A stretch of 64,000 bases of DNA from Halocaridina rubra (GCA_037179515.1 JAXCGZ010007648.1:77501-141500), one strand, 5' to 3'; positions 36,543 through 47,597 are shown, numbered from the stretch's first letter. Notes: a model not told the origin generated them from the sequence alone. Numbers and translations: made by a program.

Positions 36543-38735
36543 TCAATTATCAACTACTCTTACACTGAAAAAGTATTTCCTTACATCCTGCAAAGAAGTT
36601 TTCTTACCAAGCTTCAAACTATGACCTCTAGTTCTAGAGCCTGCCATATCAAAATATCGATCCCTGTCCATTCTATCATAACCATGAAGGAATTTAAAGA
36701 CTGTCACCATATCCCTCCTCACTCTTCTAGCTTCGAGTGATGGTAAGTCTAATTCCCTCAGCCTCTCATCATAACTGAGATTGCGTATTTCTGGCACCAG
36801 TTTCGTGGCATGTCTTTGAACTTTTTCAAGCTTAGCTATGTGTTTTTTCAAGTGCGGATTCCAAAAGGGGGCTGCATATTCGAGTTTTGGCCTCACATAG
36901 GTTACATAAATATTTCTGAACATTTCCTTGTCCATGTGCCTGAAGGCTACCCTTACATTTGATAAGAATGCATATGCTGCCCTTACTATGCCATTTATAT
37001 GAATTGCTGGAGACAAATCTGCCAGTATGTTTACTCCTAGATCTCTCTCATATTCTGTCTCTTGAAGTTGTACTCCAACCACCGAGTAGTCAAGCTTGGG
37101 CCTTCTTGCACTTGTACCCATTCTCATTACCTTACATTTTGAAGTATTGAATTTCATTAGCCACTTTTCTGACCACTCATGCAGATTATTTAGATCCTCC
37201 TGAAGTTCTCTACCATTGTTCTCGTTTTTTTCTTTCTTCACAATCTTTGCATCATCTGCAAACATATTCATGAATGAATTTACAGACTCTGGTAGGTCAT
37301 TTACATATACAAGGAACAAAAGTGGCCCTAAAACTGAACCCTGTGCAACTCCACTACTAACTCTTCTCCATTCAGACACTGAGTGTCTTACTCTAACCCT
37401 CTGTTCCCTTCCTTCTAAGTAAGTTTTTATCCATTCCAAAACATTTCCACCTATTCTAGCCATTGATTGCAGCTTCCTAATAAGTCTCCCATGTGGAACA
37501 GTGTCAAACGCTTTCTGGAAGTCTAGGAATATGCAATCTGCCCAGCCCTCTCTTTCCTGTAAGATTTGGCTTACCTCATCATAAAATTCTAATAGGTTTG
37601 TTACTGTTGATCTACCTTCTCTGAAGCCATGTTGCCTCACTGACAAAAAGTTGAAGGATTCCAAGTGAAGAGAGATATATTTCCTTAGTAGTTTCTCCAT
37701 AACTTTGCAAACTATGCTGGTCAAGGAAACTGGTCTATAGTTCAGAGCCGTATCCCTCCTTCCCTTTTTGAAGATAGGTATCACATTTGCTTGTTTCCAG
37801 CATCTTGGAATCTCCCCCGACTCCAGTGACTCCTTAAATATGATACTTAGTGCCACTGATATTGTGTTTGCGCATTTTTTAAGCACATGAGGGGATATGT
37901 CATCAGGACCTGTAGCTTTATGAACATCTAAATCCATCAGCGCTTTGCATACCTCTGTGGCTGTAAGGTTGATGTTCTCTAATACCGGCCCTTGAGTTTC
38001 TATCACTGCAATCTGAGGGGGTGGGGTATTTTCTACTGTAAATACTGACTGAAACTCCTTGTTCAATTCTTTGCAGATCTCTTCATCCGTCTCAGTGATG
38101 CTTCCATCCGCTCTCTTTAGCCTTAAAACCTGTTCTTGTACCTTCAGTTTTCCTCTGATAAAGCTGTGGAAAAGCTTGGGATTTTTTTTAGCCTTCCTGG
38201 TGATGTCCCTCTCATAGTCTCTCTCTGCCTCTCTCCTTTTACTTAGGTAGTCATTTCTTGCTCTTTTGTAGGTTTGCCAGGCATTTATGTTTTTTCTCCT
38301 CCAATACCTTTTCCAACATTTGTCTCTCCACTCCTTAGCTCTTTTACACCCATTATCGAACCATTTCTCTCTGGCATGAATTACACCTACTTTGGTGACA
38401 GGTATGCAGCAATCTACTATCTTCCCATATTTCTCACAAAAGATGTCATACATTTCTTCTACAGATTTGTTGTAAAATAAGGTTCTCCAGTCAATAACTG
38501 CAAAAAGCTCTTTCATTTTGATGTAATCTCCTTTCCGATAGTTCCTCCTCATGTCCTCAGTGCCTCTACTCTCAGGAAGAATATCTTGAATGATATACTC
38601 CATCAACAACACACAGTGGTCACTCTTTCCAATTGGTGGTTCATACTCAATTTTTTCAATATCCAACACATTATCTGTGAACACTAGATCAAGTAGTGAT
38701 GGCTCATCCCCACCCCTGGCCCTTGTTGGTTCCAT
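36543..38735 (-). pseudogene. LINE-A ORF2, main part
   Basis: 730 codons from the second half of the endonuclease (SDHCVLL) through the complete RT. RT motifs A (FLDFQKAFDTVPHG), B (GVAQGSVLGPLLF) and C (MFADDAKI) are intact. It ends at a TGA where other copies have Trp in DNWNWLSEE. Broken upstream by the other nonsense codon. Confidence 0.88.
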
Positions 38736-38822
38736 TACATGTTGGTGTAGGAAATTCCCTTGTACGTAATCTAGGAATCTTGCCCCGAATGAGTCCTCAC
38801 CACTGTGTGGGTCAAGATTTAT

Positions 38823-39290
38823 TCAATCTATCTCTTTATGATTAAAGTCCCCCATAATCAAAATCCTACATTTTTTTTCCCGTGCCATGTTAACAACTGA
38901 GTTTATGACTTCAATAGTACCTATATGACTTTCCTCATAAACTTCAAGCCTATTTTGGTTCCTTGGTGGGTTGTATACAACAGTTATTATAATGCTCTCT
39001 GACCCAGTATTTATGCGAGCAACAAGAAATTCCTTGAACTCACTTTCTATAGCCAAGTTTATTTCTTCGACTTGAATCCTTTCACTTATGAGCAGTGCTA
39101 TCCCTCCACCAGTCCTCTCAGATCTTTCAACCCTTAGTATTCTGAAACCCTTAGGAAAAATTGTGACACTGTTTATGTCCTCACTCAACTTAGTCTCTGT
39201 AATTGCTACTATATCTGCCTTACTGTTGTGAATCCTATCTTCTAATTCTACTGCCTTACCAGCTAATCCATCAGCATTTGTGTATAACAA
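38823..39290 (-). pseudogene. LINE-A ORF2, N-terminal endonuclease part
   Basis: 155 codons, LYTNADGLAGKAVELEDRIH to GDFNHKEID, then TGA. Carries APE-type endonuclease residues: N in TNADG, E in ITETKLS, GGGIAL, and D/N in GDFNH. As in other copies there is no ATG at the start of this frame. Confidence 0.85.
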
Positions 39291-39292
39291 TC

Positions 39293-39850
39293 TTAATGAG
39301 GCCCCATCCCCTGATCTTCTGTCATTATCTTCTTTATCTCCCCTTTGTCTGGAAGAACTCTGTAATGAAAATTTTTCTTCTCTTCTTCATTTCTTTCATC
39401 ATTTAACCTTCTTGCCTCTTCCAACAAGTTTTTGATCTTTCCCATCTCTTCCTGTGTTCTGTATTGTCTAATGAACACTTCTTTGAATTCTTGCAGGTCT
39501 TTTAGACTTTTTTTTCTCAACAATATTTCCCTGTATGTTTCCCCTCTCTCAAAGGTTACTTTTGTTGGTCTCGGCTTTCCTTCCCTCGAATATTTACCTA
39601 GTTGGTGTATGTTTACAATATCCTCAGGACCACATACTACTCCAAGCTTTCTTATCAGGTCTACAACCCTAGCTTTATTTTCTTCAAGTCTCCCCTGCCA
39701 TGTTGGCTCCTGGGATTCGCTTATGCCTGAGATTACCACTGTCTTCTCCTTATCAAGTGCCTGTCTGATGAGTGGGTTTGCCGTTTCCATCACAACGTCT
39801 TTCATTTTTTCGATTACTGTCTCTTTATAGTCAACTGTTTGTATGTTTTC

Positions 39851-39856
<6 letters not shown>
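39293..39856 (-). pseudogene. LINE-A ORF1, 5'-truncated
   Basis: About 170 codons: KTVVISGISESQEPTWQGRL, the RPTKVTFERGETYREILL block and a basic C-terminal region, stop at GPH. An RRM-like fold is inferred from the VVISGI and PTKVTF strands. The coiled-coil N-terminus is missing. Confidence 0.8.

Positions 39857-39918
<62 letters not shown>
39857..39918. repeat. (TG)n between two LINE-A copies
   Basis: About 30 TG units. It separates the truncated 5' end of the copy to the left from the 3' tail of the copy to the right, both on the minus strand. Read in the sense of the LINE it is (AC)n following the tail. Confidence 0.95.
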
Positions 39919-39921
<3 letters not shown>

Positions 39922-40126
39922 TACCTAATTGTAATTACCTAATTGTAATTACCTAATTGTGTTTACGGGAAAGAGCCCAAAGCTCGTATCTTCCCGTCTC
40001 CTCATCAGTTCCATTTTAGACTTAGTGATACTTATCATACCTGTCCTTAAAACTATGGATTGAGATAGCATTAACTACCTCCTCGCTTAGCCAATTCCAA
40101 TTATCAACTACTCTTACACTGAAAAT

Positions 40127-40873
40127 TTATTTCCTTACATCCTGCAAAGAAGTTTTCTTACGAAGCTTCAAACTATGACCTCTAGTTCTAGAGATAGCCA
40201 TATCAAAATATCGATCCCTATCCACTCTATCATAACCATGAAGGAATTTAAAGACTGTCACCATATCCCCCCTCACTCTTCTAGCTTCGAGTGATGGTAA
40301 GTCTAATTCCCTCAGCCTCTCATCATAACTGAGATTGCGTATTTCTGGCACCAGTTTCGTGGAATGTCTTTGAACTTTTTCAAGCTTAGCTATGTGCTCT
40401 TTCAAGTGCGGATTCCAAAAGGGGGCTGCATATTCGAGTTTTGGCCTCACATAGCTTACATAAATATTTCTGAACATTTCCTTGTCCATGTGCCTGAAGG
40501 CTACCCTTACATTTGATAAGAATGCATATGCTGCCCTTACTATGCCATTTATATGTATTTCTGGAGACAAATCTGCCAGTATGTTTACTCTTAGATCTCT
40601 CTCATTTTCTGTCTCTTAAAGTTGTACTCCAGCCACCGAGTAGTCAAGCTTGGGCCTATTTGCACTTGTACCCATTCTCATTACCTTACATTTTGAAGTA
40701 TTGAATTTCATTAGCCACTTTTCTGACCACTCATGCAGATTATTTAGATCCTCCTGAAGTTCTCTACCATTGTTCTCGTTTTTTACTTTCTTCACAATCT
40801 TTGCATCGTCTGCAAACATATTCATGAATGAATTTACAGACTCTGGTAGGTCATTTACATATACAAGGAACAA
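40127..40873 (-). pseudogene. LINE-A ORF2 C-terminal pieces
   Basis: Two adjacent pieces, 40873-40616 (LVYVNDLPESVNSFMNMFAD onward) and 40570-40127 (SPEIHINGIVRAAYAFLSNV onward). They are interrupted by a TAA after VAGVQL and end at a TAA replacing a codon after DVRK. Confidence 0.75.
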
Positions 40874-40888
40874 AAGTGGCCCAAAAAA

Positions 40889-41620
40889 TTAACGCTGTGG
40901 AACTCCACTACTAACTCTTCTCCATTCAGACACTGAGTGTCTTACTCTAACCCTCTGTTCCCTTCCTTCTAAGTAAGTTTTTATCCATTCCAAAACATTT
41001 CCACCTATTCTAGCCATTGCTTGCAGCTTCCTAATAAGTGTCCCATGTGGAACAGTGTCAAACGCTTTCTGGAAGTCTAGGAATATGTAATCTGCCCAGC
41101 CCTCTCTTTCCTGTAAGATTCGGCTTACCTCATCATAAAATTCTAATAAGTTTGTTACTGTTGATCTACCTTCTCTGAAGCCATGTTGCCTCACTGACAA
41201 AAAGTTGAAGGATTCCAAGTGATGAGAGATATGTTTCCTTAGTATTTTCTCCATAACTTTGCAAACTATGCTGGTCAAGGAAACTGGTCTATTGTTCAGA
41301 GCCGTATCCCTCTTTCCCATTTTGAAGATTGGTATCACATTTGCTTGTTTCCAGCATCTTGGAATCTCCTCTGACTCCAGTGACTTTTTAAATATGATAC
41401 TTAGTGCCACTGATATTGTGTTTGCACATTTTTTAAGCACATGAGGAGATATGTCATCAGGACCTGTAGCTTTATGAACTTCTAAATCCATCAGCGCTTT
41501 GCATACCTCTGTGGCTGTAAGGTTGATGTTCTCTAATACCGGCCCTTGAGTTTCTATCACTGCAATCTGAGGGGGTGGGGTATTTTCTACTGTAAATACT
41601 GACTGAAACTCCTTGTTCAA
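40889..41620 (-). pseudogene. LINE-A ORF2 RT N-terminal piece
   Basis: 243 codons, from NKEFQSVFTVENTPPPQIAV through motif A (FLDFQKAFDTVPHG), ending SSGVPQR and stop. Motif B is destroyed by a small rearrangement. Confidence 0.8.
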
Positions 41621-41783
41621 TTCTTTGCAGATCTCTTCATCCGTCTCAGTGATGCTTCCATCCGCTCTCTTTAGCCTTAAAACCTGTTCTTTATCCTTCA
41701 GTTTTCCTCTGATAAAGCTGTGGAAAAGCTTGGGATTTTCTTTAGCCTTCCTGGTGATGTCCCTCTCATAGTCTCTCTCTGCC

Positions 41784-44711
41784 GAGGGGTGGGGTTTGTA
41801 TTTATGTTAGAAATTATCTTAGTGCATCAGAAATAGCCACAGGTTTAGAAAAAACTGAGGAGCTCGAAGATTTATGGATCACTCTGCAGTATCAGAAACT
41901 TCCATCTTTCATTGTAGGGTGTGTTTACCGTCACCCTAAAGCACCTACCAGTTCATTCAATCATCTACTAGAAACATTCAGAAATATCTGTGTGCGTCAT
42001 AAACCCATATACATACTTGGTGATTTTAATGATGACTTGCTCTCAGCAGATAACAAAATGAAAAGGGTGATCAACACTGTGAAGTTAACACAAATAGTGA
42101 CAAAACCGACCCGCATAACCCCTAATTCTAGGACTCTTATAGATCTGATAATAACAAATAAAGTGGAAAGTATACTCTATTGGGACGTAGTTCCCTGCCC
42201 AATTGCAGACCACGAGCTGAACATTGCTATGCTAAACATAAACAAGCCGAAAAGGAAGCCTCTCCTCAAGACATTCCGGTGTCTAAAAAATTACTCCCCT
42301 GATATCTTTTGTGAAACATTAATCAACAACACAAATGCACTTAATAGAATTAAATACACAGATAACGTCGATTTGCAGGTTGAGATTCTAACAAAAGTCT
42401 TCCTTGAATGCTTAGATAGTTGTGCACCCATTGTAACAAGAAAAATAACCCGCCCCTCAGCCCCCTGGCTAACTAATGACATCAAAGAGGCAATGCAAAT
42501 CAGAAATCAAATACAAAAAGAGCTAAAAATGAATAGATATGATATGACTCTCCGAGAACGTTATAAAACAGAAAAGAAACGTGTCAGATCTCTCATCAGT
42601 GTAAGTAAAAAAGACTTTTACAAAAAACAATTTAATGACTCTAGACATGATACAGCAGCAACCTGGAAAGTGATAAGAAGCATGATACCAAATGAAAAGA
42701 GTACCTCAGAAAGTTATGAAAATATTACGGAGTTGAAAGACAAAGCAGAAAACTTTAATAACTATTTTGCTAACGTTGGCAAAAATACATATGAAAAAAC
42801 TCAAGAAAACATCAACTCAGTGAATATGAGTAATTGCTTAAATGACAATTCTTCCAATGAAAACACAAGAGAGTACTTCAAGATTATTCCTATCGATTGT
42901 GCTACCCTAATTCTTACCATAAAGAGCCTAAGAAACTCTGGCTCTTATGGTTCAGATGGTATACCATTTCAGTTCATCAAAGATGCTCTACCCGTGATTG
43001 CATCCTATATTCTAACTATTATGAACACTTCCATTGTTACTAAAAAGTTTCCTGACTCTTGGAAAATAGCACATGTAATACCTCTGCATAAAAAGGGGGA
43101 CAGAGAAGATGTGACAAACTATCGTCCCATTTCCCTCCTACCCATTTTCTCTAAAATATTAGAAAAAATTGTTGCATGCCAACTTATGTCATATTTAGAA
43201 TCAAATAGAATAATAAGTATTAACCAGCATGGTTTCAGACCGAAACTTTCGACGGAAACTGCACTGCTTAATGTTACGAATAGTATATATAATAATATAG
43301 ATATGAAAAAAATATCTCTTCTCGTATTATTAGACTTATCAAAAGCCTTCGACAGTGTAAACCATGAAATTCTTTTAAGTAAATGTATTAACTTAAATAT
43401 TGATCCAAGCTGGTTTAGCGAGTATCTATCTAATCGTAAACAGTCCATACGTCTTAACAACATTATCTCTGTGCCAAAAAATGCATCATTTGGTGTTCCA
43501 CAGGGATCAGTACTTGGTCCTATCCTCTTCTCCATTTACGTAAATGATCTATCTTCTTTCATTTCTGACTGTCTATTCGTACAATATGCAGATGACACTC
43601 AACTACTCCTTAGTGGTGATATTAATAATCTCCCAGAGCTAACTTTAAGAGCAGAAAACACTCTGTCAAAAATTAAAACCTATTTCCAAGAAATTGGGCT
43701 GTTAATTAACGAAAGTAAAACACAGTGCATATTTATTGGTTCAAGGTTCCACATAGCACAAATTCCAGAAAACACAACAATTAATTTTTGCGACAATATT
43801 ATCACACCTAGCAAAACAGTCAAAAACCTAGGAATTCACTTTGATAACCACATGTTGTTTGATTCCCACATAGATAAAGTATGCAAAAAGGTTACAGGAA
43901 CATTAATGTACTTATCACGTATAAAAGACAATTTTGAGACTACCACTCGAATAACTATTGTTGAATCTCTAGCCCTAAGTCACATTAATTACTGCACAAC
44001 TGTTTGGGGAGCTACCACTAAGACTCAGATAAACAGAATACAGAAGCTTATTAATTTTGCAGCTCGAGTTGCCCTGGGAGGAATAAGAAAATATGACCAC
44101 ATCACACCAGCTCTCAATAAACTTGGGTGGCTGCAGGCAGAAAATAAGGTCGCTTATGCTATTTATGTTTTTGTATTCAAAATTTTGGACCATCATTATC
44201 CTAGCTGGCTATTTGATTTAAAAACAGTCAGGGATATAAGGGGAACCAACACAAGACAGAGCAGTGAGCTCTTTATTCACAGAACAAACACAGAAGCAGG
44301 TTCAAAGATGATCACTATCAAAGGGCCAACACTCTGGAATAATATTCCAGAGCATCTTCAAAATGAATCCTCTTTCACAGCTTTCAAAGGCAAACTATAT
44401 AGTTTTCTTTTGGACAAATAGTTGCTGCTCATTAAGAACTAATTATTCTCATTGTAAGGAAACAAATATGGAAATGATGCCGATAATAACGATCCTGTAT
44501 CTAGTGGCATACTTACTATTTTATTATTAACATTATTGTAACATTTTTATTACAGCATTATTATTTTCTATGAAAGCTACATTTAATTTAACTATATGTC
44601 TAACCCTCTTATTTGTTAGTTTAATTACATGTCTACTTATAAGTTACTATTAATGTTGAATAACCATTGTACAAAATGGAAATAAATGTTTTTGTTTGTT
44701 TTTTGTTTGTT
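41784..44711 (+). mobile_element. LINE-B (CR1/L2-like) inserted in LINE-A
   Basis: Plus strand, opposite to its LINE-A host. Starts abruptly in the endonuclease at RGGVCIYVRNYLS, has an uninterrupted ORF2 to TAG at 44419-44421, a 290-nt 3' UTR, and ends with (TTTG)n. In the LINE-A host sequence about 7-11 nt (TCTCTCC and neighbouring Ts) present in other copies is missing at the junction, and no target duplication is visible. The clean frame implies recent insertion. Confidence 0.92.
41785..44421 (+). CDS. LINE-B ORF2 (endonuclease C-part + reverse transcriptase)
   Basis: 878 codons open, 809 of them after the first ATG (41992). Endonuclease C-part: YILGDFNDDLL and a long NKVESILYWD..PIADHELN (D-H catalytic pair). 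RT: NSGSYGSDGIPFQFIKDALP, NYRPISLLPIFSKILEKI, QHGFRPKLSTETALL, motif A LLDLSKAFDSVNHE, motif B GVPQGSVLGPILFSIYVNDL, motif C VQYADDTQLL, then TVWGATTKTQINRIQKLINF typical of the CR1/L2 group. No stop codon or frameshift. The N-terminal endonuclease is absent, so this copy cannot mobilise itself. Confidence 0.9.
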   Translation, partial: RGGVCIYVRNYLSASEIATGLEKTEELEDLWITLQYQKLPSFIVGCVYRHPKAPTSSFNHLLETFRNICVRHKPIYILGDFNDDLLSADNKMKRVINTVKLTQIVTKPTRITPNSRTLIDLIITNKVESILYWDVVPCPIADHELNIAMLNINKPKRKPLLKTFRCLKNYSPDIFCETLINNTNALNRIKYTDNVDLQVEILTKVFLECLDSCAPIVTRKITRPSAPWLTNDIKEAMQIRNQIQKELKMNRYDMTLRERYKTEKKRVRSLISVSKKDFYKKQFNDSRHDTAATWKVIRSMIPNEKSTSESYENITELKDKAENFNNYFANVGKNTYEKTQENINSVNMSNCLNDNSSNENTREYFKIIPIDCATLILTIKSLRNSGSYGSDGIPFQFIKDALPVIASYILTIMNTSIVTKKFPDSWKIAHVIPLHKKGDREDVTNYRPISLLPIFSKILEKIVACQLMSYLESNRIISINQHGFRPKLSTETALLNVTNSIYNNIDMKKISLLVLLDLSKAFDSVNHEILLSKCINLNIDPSWFSEYLSNRKQSIRLNNIISVPKNASFGVPQGSVLGPILFSIYVNDLSSFISDCLFVQYADDTQLLLSGDINNLPELTLRAENTLSKIKTYFQEIGLLINESKTQCIFIGSRFHIAQIPENTTINFCDNIITPSKTVKNLGIHFDNHMLFDSHIDKVCKKVTGTLMYLSRIKDNFETTTRITIVESLALSHINYCTTVWGATTKTQINRIQKLINFAARVALGGIRKYDHITPALNKLGWLQAENKVAYAIYVFVFKILDHHYPSWLFDLKTVRDIRGTNTRQSSELFIHRTNTEAGSKMITIKGPTLWNNIPEHLQNESSFTAFKGKLYSFLLDK

Positions 44712-45170
44712 TGTTTTACTTAGGTAGTCATTTCTTGCTCTTTTGTAGGTTTGCCAGGCATTTATGTTTTTTCTCCTCCTATACCTTTTCCAGCATTTGT
44801 CTCTCCACTACTTAGCTCTTTTACACCCATTATCGAACCATTTCTCTCTGGCATGAATTACACCTACTTTGGTGACAGGTATGCAGCAATCTACTATCTT
44901 CCCATATTTCTCACAAAAGATGTCATACATTTCTTGTACAGATTTGTTGTAAAATAAGGTTCTCCAGTCAATAACTGCAAAAAGCTCATTCATTTTGATG
45001 TAATCTCCTTTGTGATAGTTCCTCCTCATGTCCTCAGTGCCTCTACTCTCAGGAAGAATGTCTTCAATGATATACTCCATCAACAACACACAGTGGTCAC
45101 TCTTTCCAATTGGTGGTTCATACTCAATTTTTTCAATATCCAACACATTATCTGTGAACACTAGATCAAG
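44712..45170 (-). mobile_element. LINE-A copy, 5' continuation after LINE-B
   Basis: Continues the minus-strand copy of 39917-41783 with TTACTTAGGTAGTCATTTC and codons back to LALDLVFTDNVLDIEKIEYE. Ends head-to-head against a plus-strand LINE-A at ATCAAGTGCAAGGAGG, with microhomology CAAGT. Confidence 0.88.
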
Positions 45171-45903
45171 TGCAAGGAGGCCCAAGCTTGACTACTCGGT
45201 GGCTGGAGTACAACTTTAAGAGACAGTAAATGAGAGATCTAGGAGTAAACATACTGGCAGATTTGTCTCCAGAAATACATATAAATGGCATAGTAAGGGC
45301 AGCATATGCATTCTTATCAAATGTAAGGGTAACCTTCAGGCACATGGACAAGTAAATGTTCAGATATATTTATGTAACCTATGTGATTCCAAAACTCGAA
45401 TATGCAGCCCCCTTTTGGAATCCACAATTGAAAAAGCACATAGCTAAGCTTGAAAAAGTTCAAAGACAGGCCACGAAACTGGTGCCAGAAATATGCAATC
45501 TCAGTTATGATGAGAGGCTGATGGAATTAGACTTACCATCACTTGAAGCTAGAATATTGAGGGGGGATATGGTGACAGTCTTTAAATTCCTTCATGGTTA
45601 TGATAGAGTGGATAGGGATCGATATTTTGATATGGCTGGCTCTAGAACTAGAGGTCAGAGTTTGATGCTTCGTAAGAAAACTTCTTTGCAGGATGTAAGG
45701 AAATACTTTTTCAGTGTAAGAGTAGTTGAAAATTGGAATTGGCTAAGCGAGGAGGTAGTTAATGCTATCTCAATCAATAGTTTTAAGGACAGGTATGATA
45801 AGTACCACTAAGTATAAAATGGAACGGATCAGGAGATAGGAAGATACGAGCTTTGGGCTCTTTCCCGTAAACAAAATTAGGTAATTACAATTAGGTAATT
45901 ACA
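45166..45903 (+). mobile_element. LINE-A 3' fragment
   Basis: Plus strand, from RRPKLDYSVAGVQL through the C-terminus to two tail units of the variant AATTAGGTAATTAC. Several private substitutions and a broken frame near 45220 and 45352. Confidence 0.9.
45356..45811 (+). pseudogene. LINE-A ORF2 C-terminal fragment
   Basis: 151 codons, YVTYVIPKLEYAAPFWNPQL to SFKDRYDKYH. More diverged than neighbouring copies (for example RILRGDM, GQSLMLRKK). Confidence 0.75.
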
Positions 45904-46616
45904 AAGTAAAAATCGAGAACAATGGTAGAGAACTTCAGGAGGATCTAAATAGTCTGTATGAGTGGTCAAAAAAGTGGCCAATGAAATTCAATACTTCAAA
46001 ATGTAAGGTAATGAGAATGGGTATAAGTGCAAGAGGGCCAAGCTTGACTACTCGGTGGCTGGATTGCAATCTCAAGAGACAGAAAATGAGAGAGACCTAG
46101 GAGTAAACATTCTGGCAGAGGATCTAAATAGTCTGCATGAGTGGTCAGAAAAGTGGCCAATGAAATTCAATACTTCAAAATGTAAGGTAATGAGAATGGG
46201 TACAAGTGCAAAAAGGCCCAAGCTTGACTACTCGGTGGCTGGAGTACAACTTCAAGAGACAGAAAATGAGAGAGATCTAGGAGTAAACATACTGGCAGAT
46301 TTGTCTCCAGAAATACATATAAATGGCATAGTAAGGGCAGCATATGCATTCTTATCAAATGTAAGGGTAGCCTTCAGGCACATGGACAAGGAAATGTTCA
46401 GAAATATTTATGTAAGCTATGTGAGGCCAAAACTCGAATATGCAGCCCCCTTTTGATAATTGGAATTGGCTAAGCGAGGAGGTAGTTAATGTTTTCTCAA
46501 TCCATAGTTTTAAGGATAGGTATGATAAGTATCACTAAGTATAAAATGGACCGGATCAGGAGACGGGAAGATGCGAGCTTTGGGCGATTTCCTGTAAACA
46601 CAATTAGGTAATTACA
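45904..46616 (+). mobile_element. LINE-A fragment with internal duplication and deletion
   Basis: Starts directly at the previous tail (AAAGTAAAAATCGAGAAC). A 179-nt segment (AGGATCTAAATAGTCTG at 45940 and again at 46119) is tandemly duplicated. At about 46452 the frame jumps from APF into the DNWNWLSEE region by a roughly 310-nt deletion with short TTG microhomology. Ends in one AATTAGGTAATTAC tail. Confidence 0.88.
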
Positions 46617-46631
46617 TGCACACACACACAC

Positions 46632-47494
46632 AGATGATGCAAAGATTGTGAAGAAAGTAAAAAACGAGAACAATGGTAGAGAACTTCAGGAGGATCTAAA
46701 TAATCTGCATGAGTGGTCAGAAAAGTGGCTAATGAAATTCAATACTTCGAAATGTAAGGTAATGAGAATGGGTACAAGTGCAAGAAGGCCCAAGCTTGAC
46801 TATTCGGTGGCTGGAGTACAACTTCAAGAGACAGAAAATGAGAGAGATCTAGGAGTAAACATACTGGCAGATTTGTCTCCAGCAATACATATAAATGGCA
46901 TAGTAAGGGCAGCATATGCATTCTTATCAAATGTAAGGGTAGCCTTCAGGCACATGGACAAGGAAATGTTCAGAAATATTTATGTAAGCTATGTGAGGCC
47001 AAAACTCGAATATGCAGCCCCCTTTTGGAATCCGCACTTGAAAAAGCACATAGCTAAGCTTGAAAAAGTTCAAAGACATGCCACGAAACTGGTGCCAGAA
47101 ATACGCAATCTCAGTTATGATGAGAGGCTGAGGGAATTAGACTTACCATCACTTGAAGCTAGAAGAGTGAGGGGGGAGATGGTGGCAGTCTTTAAATTCC
47201 TTCATGGTTATAATAGAGTGGATAGGGATCGATATTTTGATATGGCTGGCTCTAGAACTAGAGGTCGTAGTTTGAAGCTTCGTAAGAAAACTTCTTTGCA
47301 GGATGTAAGGAAATACTTTTTCAGTGTAAGAGTAGTTGATAATTGGAATTGGCTAAGCGAGGAGGTAGTTAATGCTATCTCAATCCATAGTTTTAAGGAC
47401 AGGTATGATAAGTATCACTAAGTATAAAATGGAACCGATCAGGAGACGGGAAGATACGATATTTGGGCTCTTTCCCGTAAACACAATTAGGTAA

Positions 47495-47496
<2 letters not shown>
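46632..47496 (+). mobile_element. LINE-A 3' fragment bracketed by (CA)n
   Basis: Begins at GATGATGCAAAGATTG (motif C) after a short (CA)n and ends in a tail unit that runs into a long (CA)n. Confidence 0.92.
46648..47421 (+). CDS. LINE-A ORF2 C-terminal fragment
   Basis: 257 uninterrupted codons from KKVKNENNGRELQEDLNNLH to SFKDRYDKYH. Lacks endonuclease and RT catalytic blocks; no function expected alone. Confidence 0.7.
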   Translation: MKKVKNENNGRELQEDLNNLHEWSEKWLMKFNTSKCKVMRMGTSARRPKLDYSVAGVQLQETENERDLGVNILADLSPAIHINGIVRAAYAFLSNVRVAFRHMDKEMFRNIYVSYVRPKLEYAAPFWNPHLKKHIAKLEKVQRHATKLVPEIRNLSYDERLRELDLPSLEARRVRGEMVAVFKFLHGYNRVDRDRYFDMAGSRTRGRSLKLRKKTSLQDVRKYFFSVRVVDNWNWLSEEVVNAISIHSFKDRYDKYH

Positions 47497-47569
<73 letters not shown>

Positions 47570-47597
47570 TTTTTTTTTTTTTTTTTTTTTTTTTTTT
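47496..47597. repeat. (CA)n followed by poly-T
   Basis: About 35 CA units, GCAT, then 27 T. The CA tract follows a LINE-A tail; the T tract precedes the 5' end of the full-length copy. Confidence 0.95.

Larger units (their letters stand above)
36377..39856 (-). mobile_element. LINE-A copy, nearly full-length, two nonsense mutations
   Basis: Minus strand. Tail (two units) at 36377, ORF2 from there to about 39290, and the 3' two-thirds of ORF1 (39293-39805 plus). The 5' end is cut inside ORF1 at GTGGCACTGG, where it runs into (TG)n. ORF2 is broken by two TGG-to-TGA changes: at 38823-38825, right after the catalytic GDFNHKEID, and at 36543-36545 near the C-terminus. Otherwise well preserved. 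Confidence 0.93.
39917..41783 (-). mobile_element. LINE-A copy, 3' part (split by LINE-B)
   Basis: Minus strand, three tail units, then the ORF2 C-terminus and RT up to about 41783, where LINE-B is inserted. The same copy continues at 44712-45170. ORF2 is broken by a stop near 40618 and damage at 40885 (GVPQR instead of GVAQGSVLG). A dead copy. Confidence 0.9.

Noticed and set aside
43119..43535. 138-codon minus-strand frame
   Set aside because: Antisense shadow of LINE-B ORF2.
39917..45903. Twin-priming inversion of one LINE-A
   Set aside because: Both the minus and plus parts carry their own 3' tails, so they are separate copies.
47496..47566. CRISPR-like or functional tandem array
   Set aside because: Simple (CA)n; no spacers, and the setting is eukaryotic.
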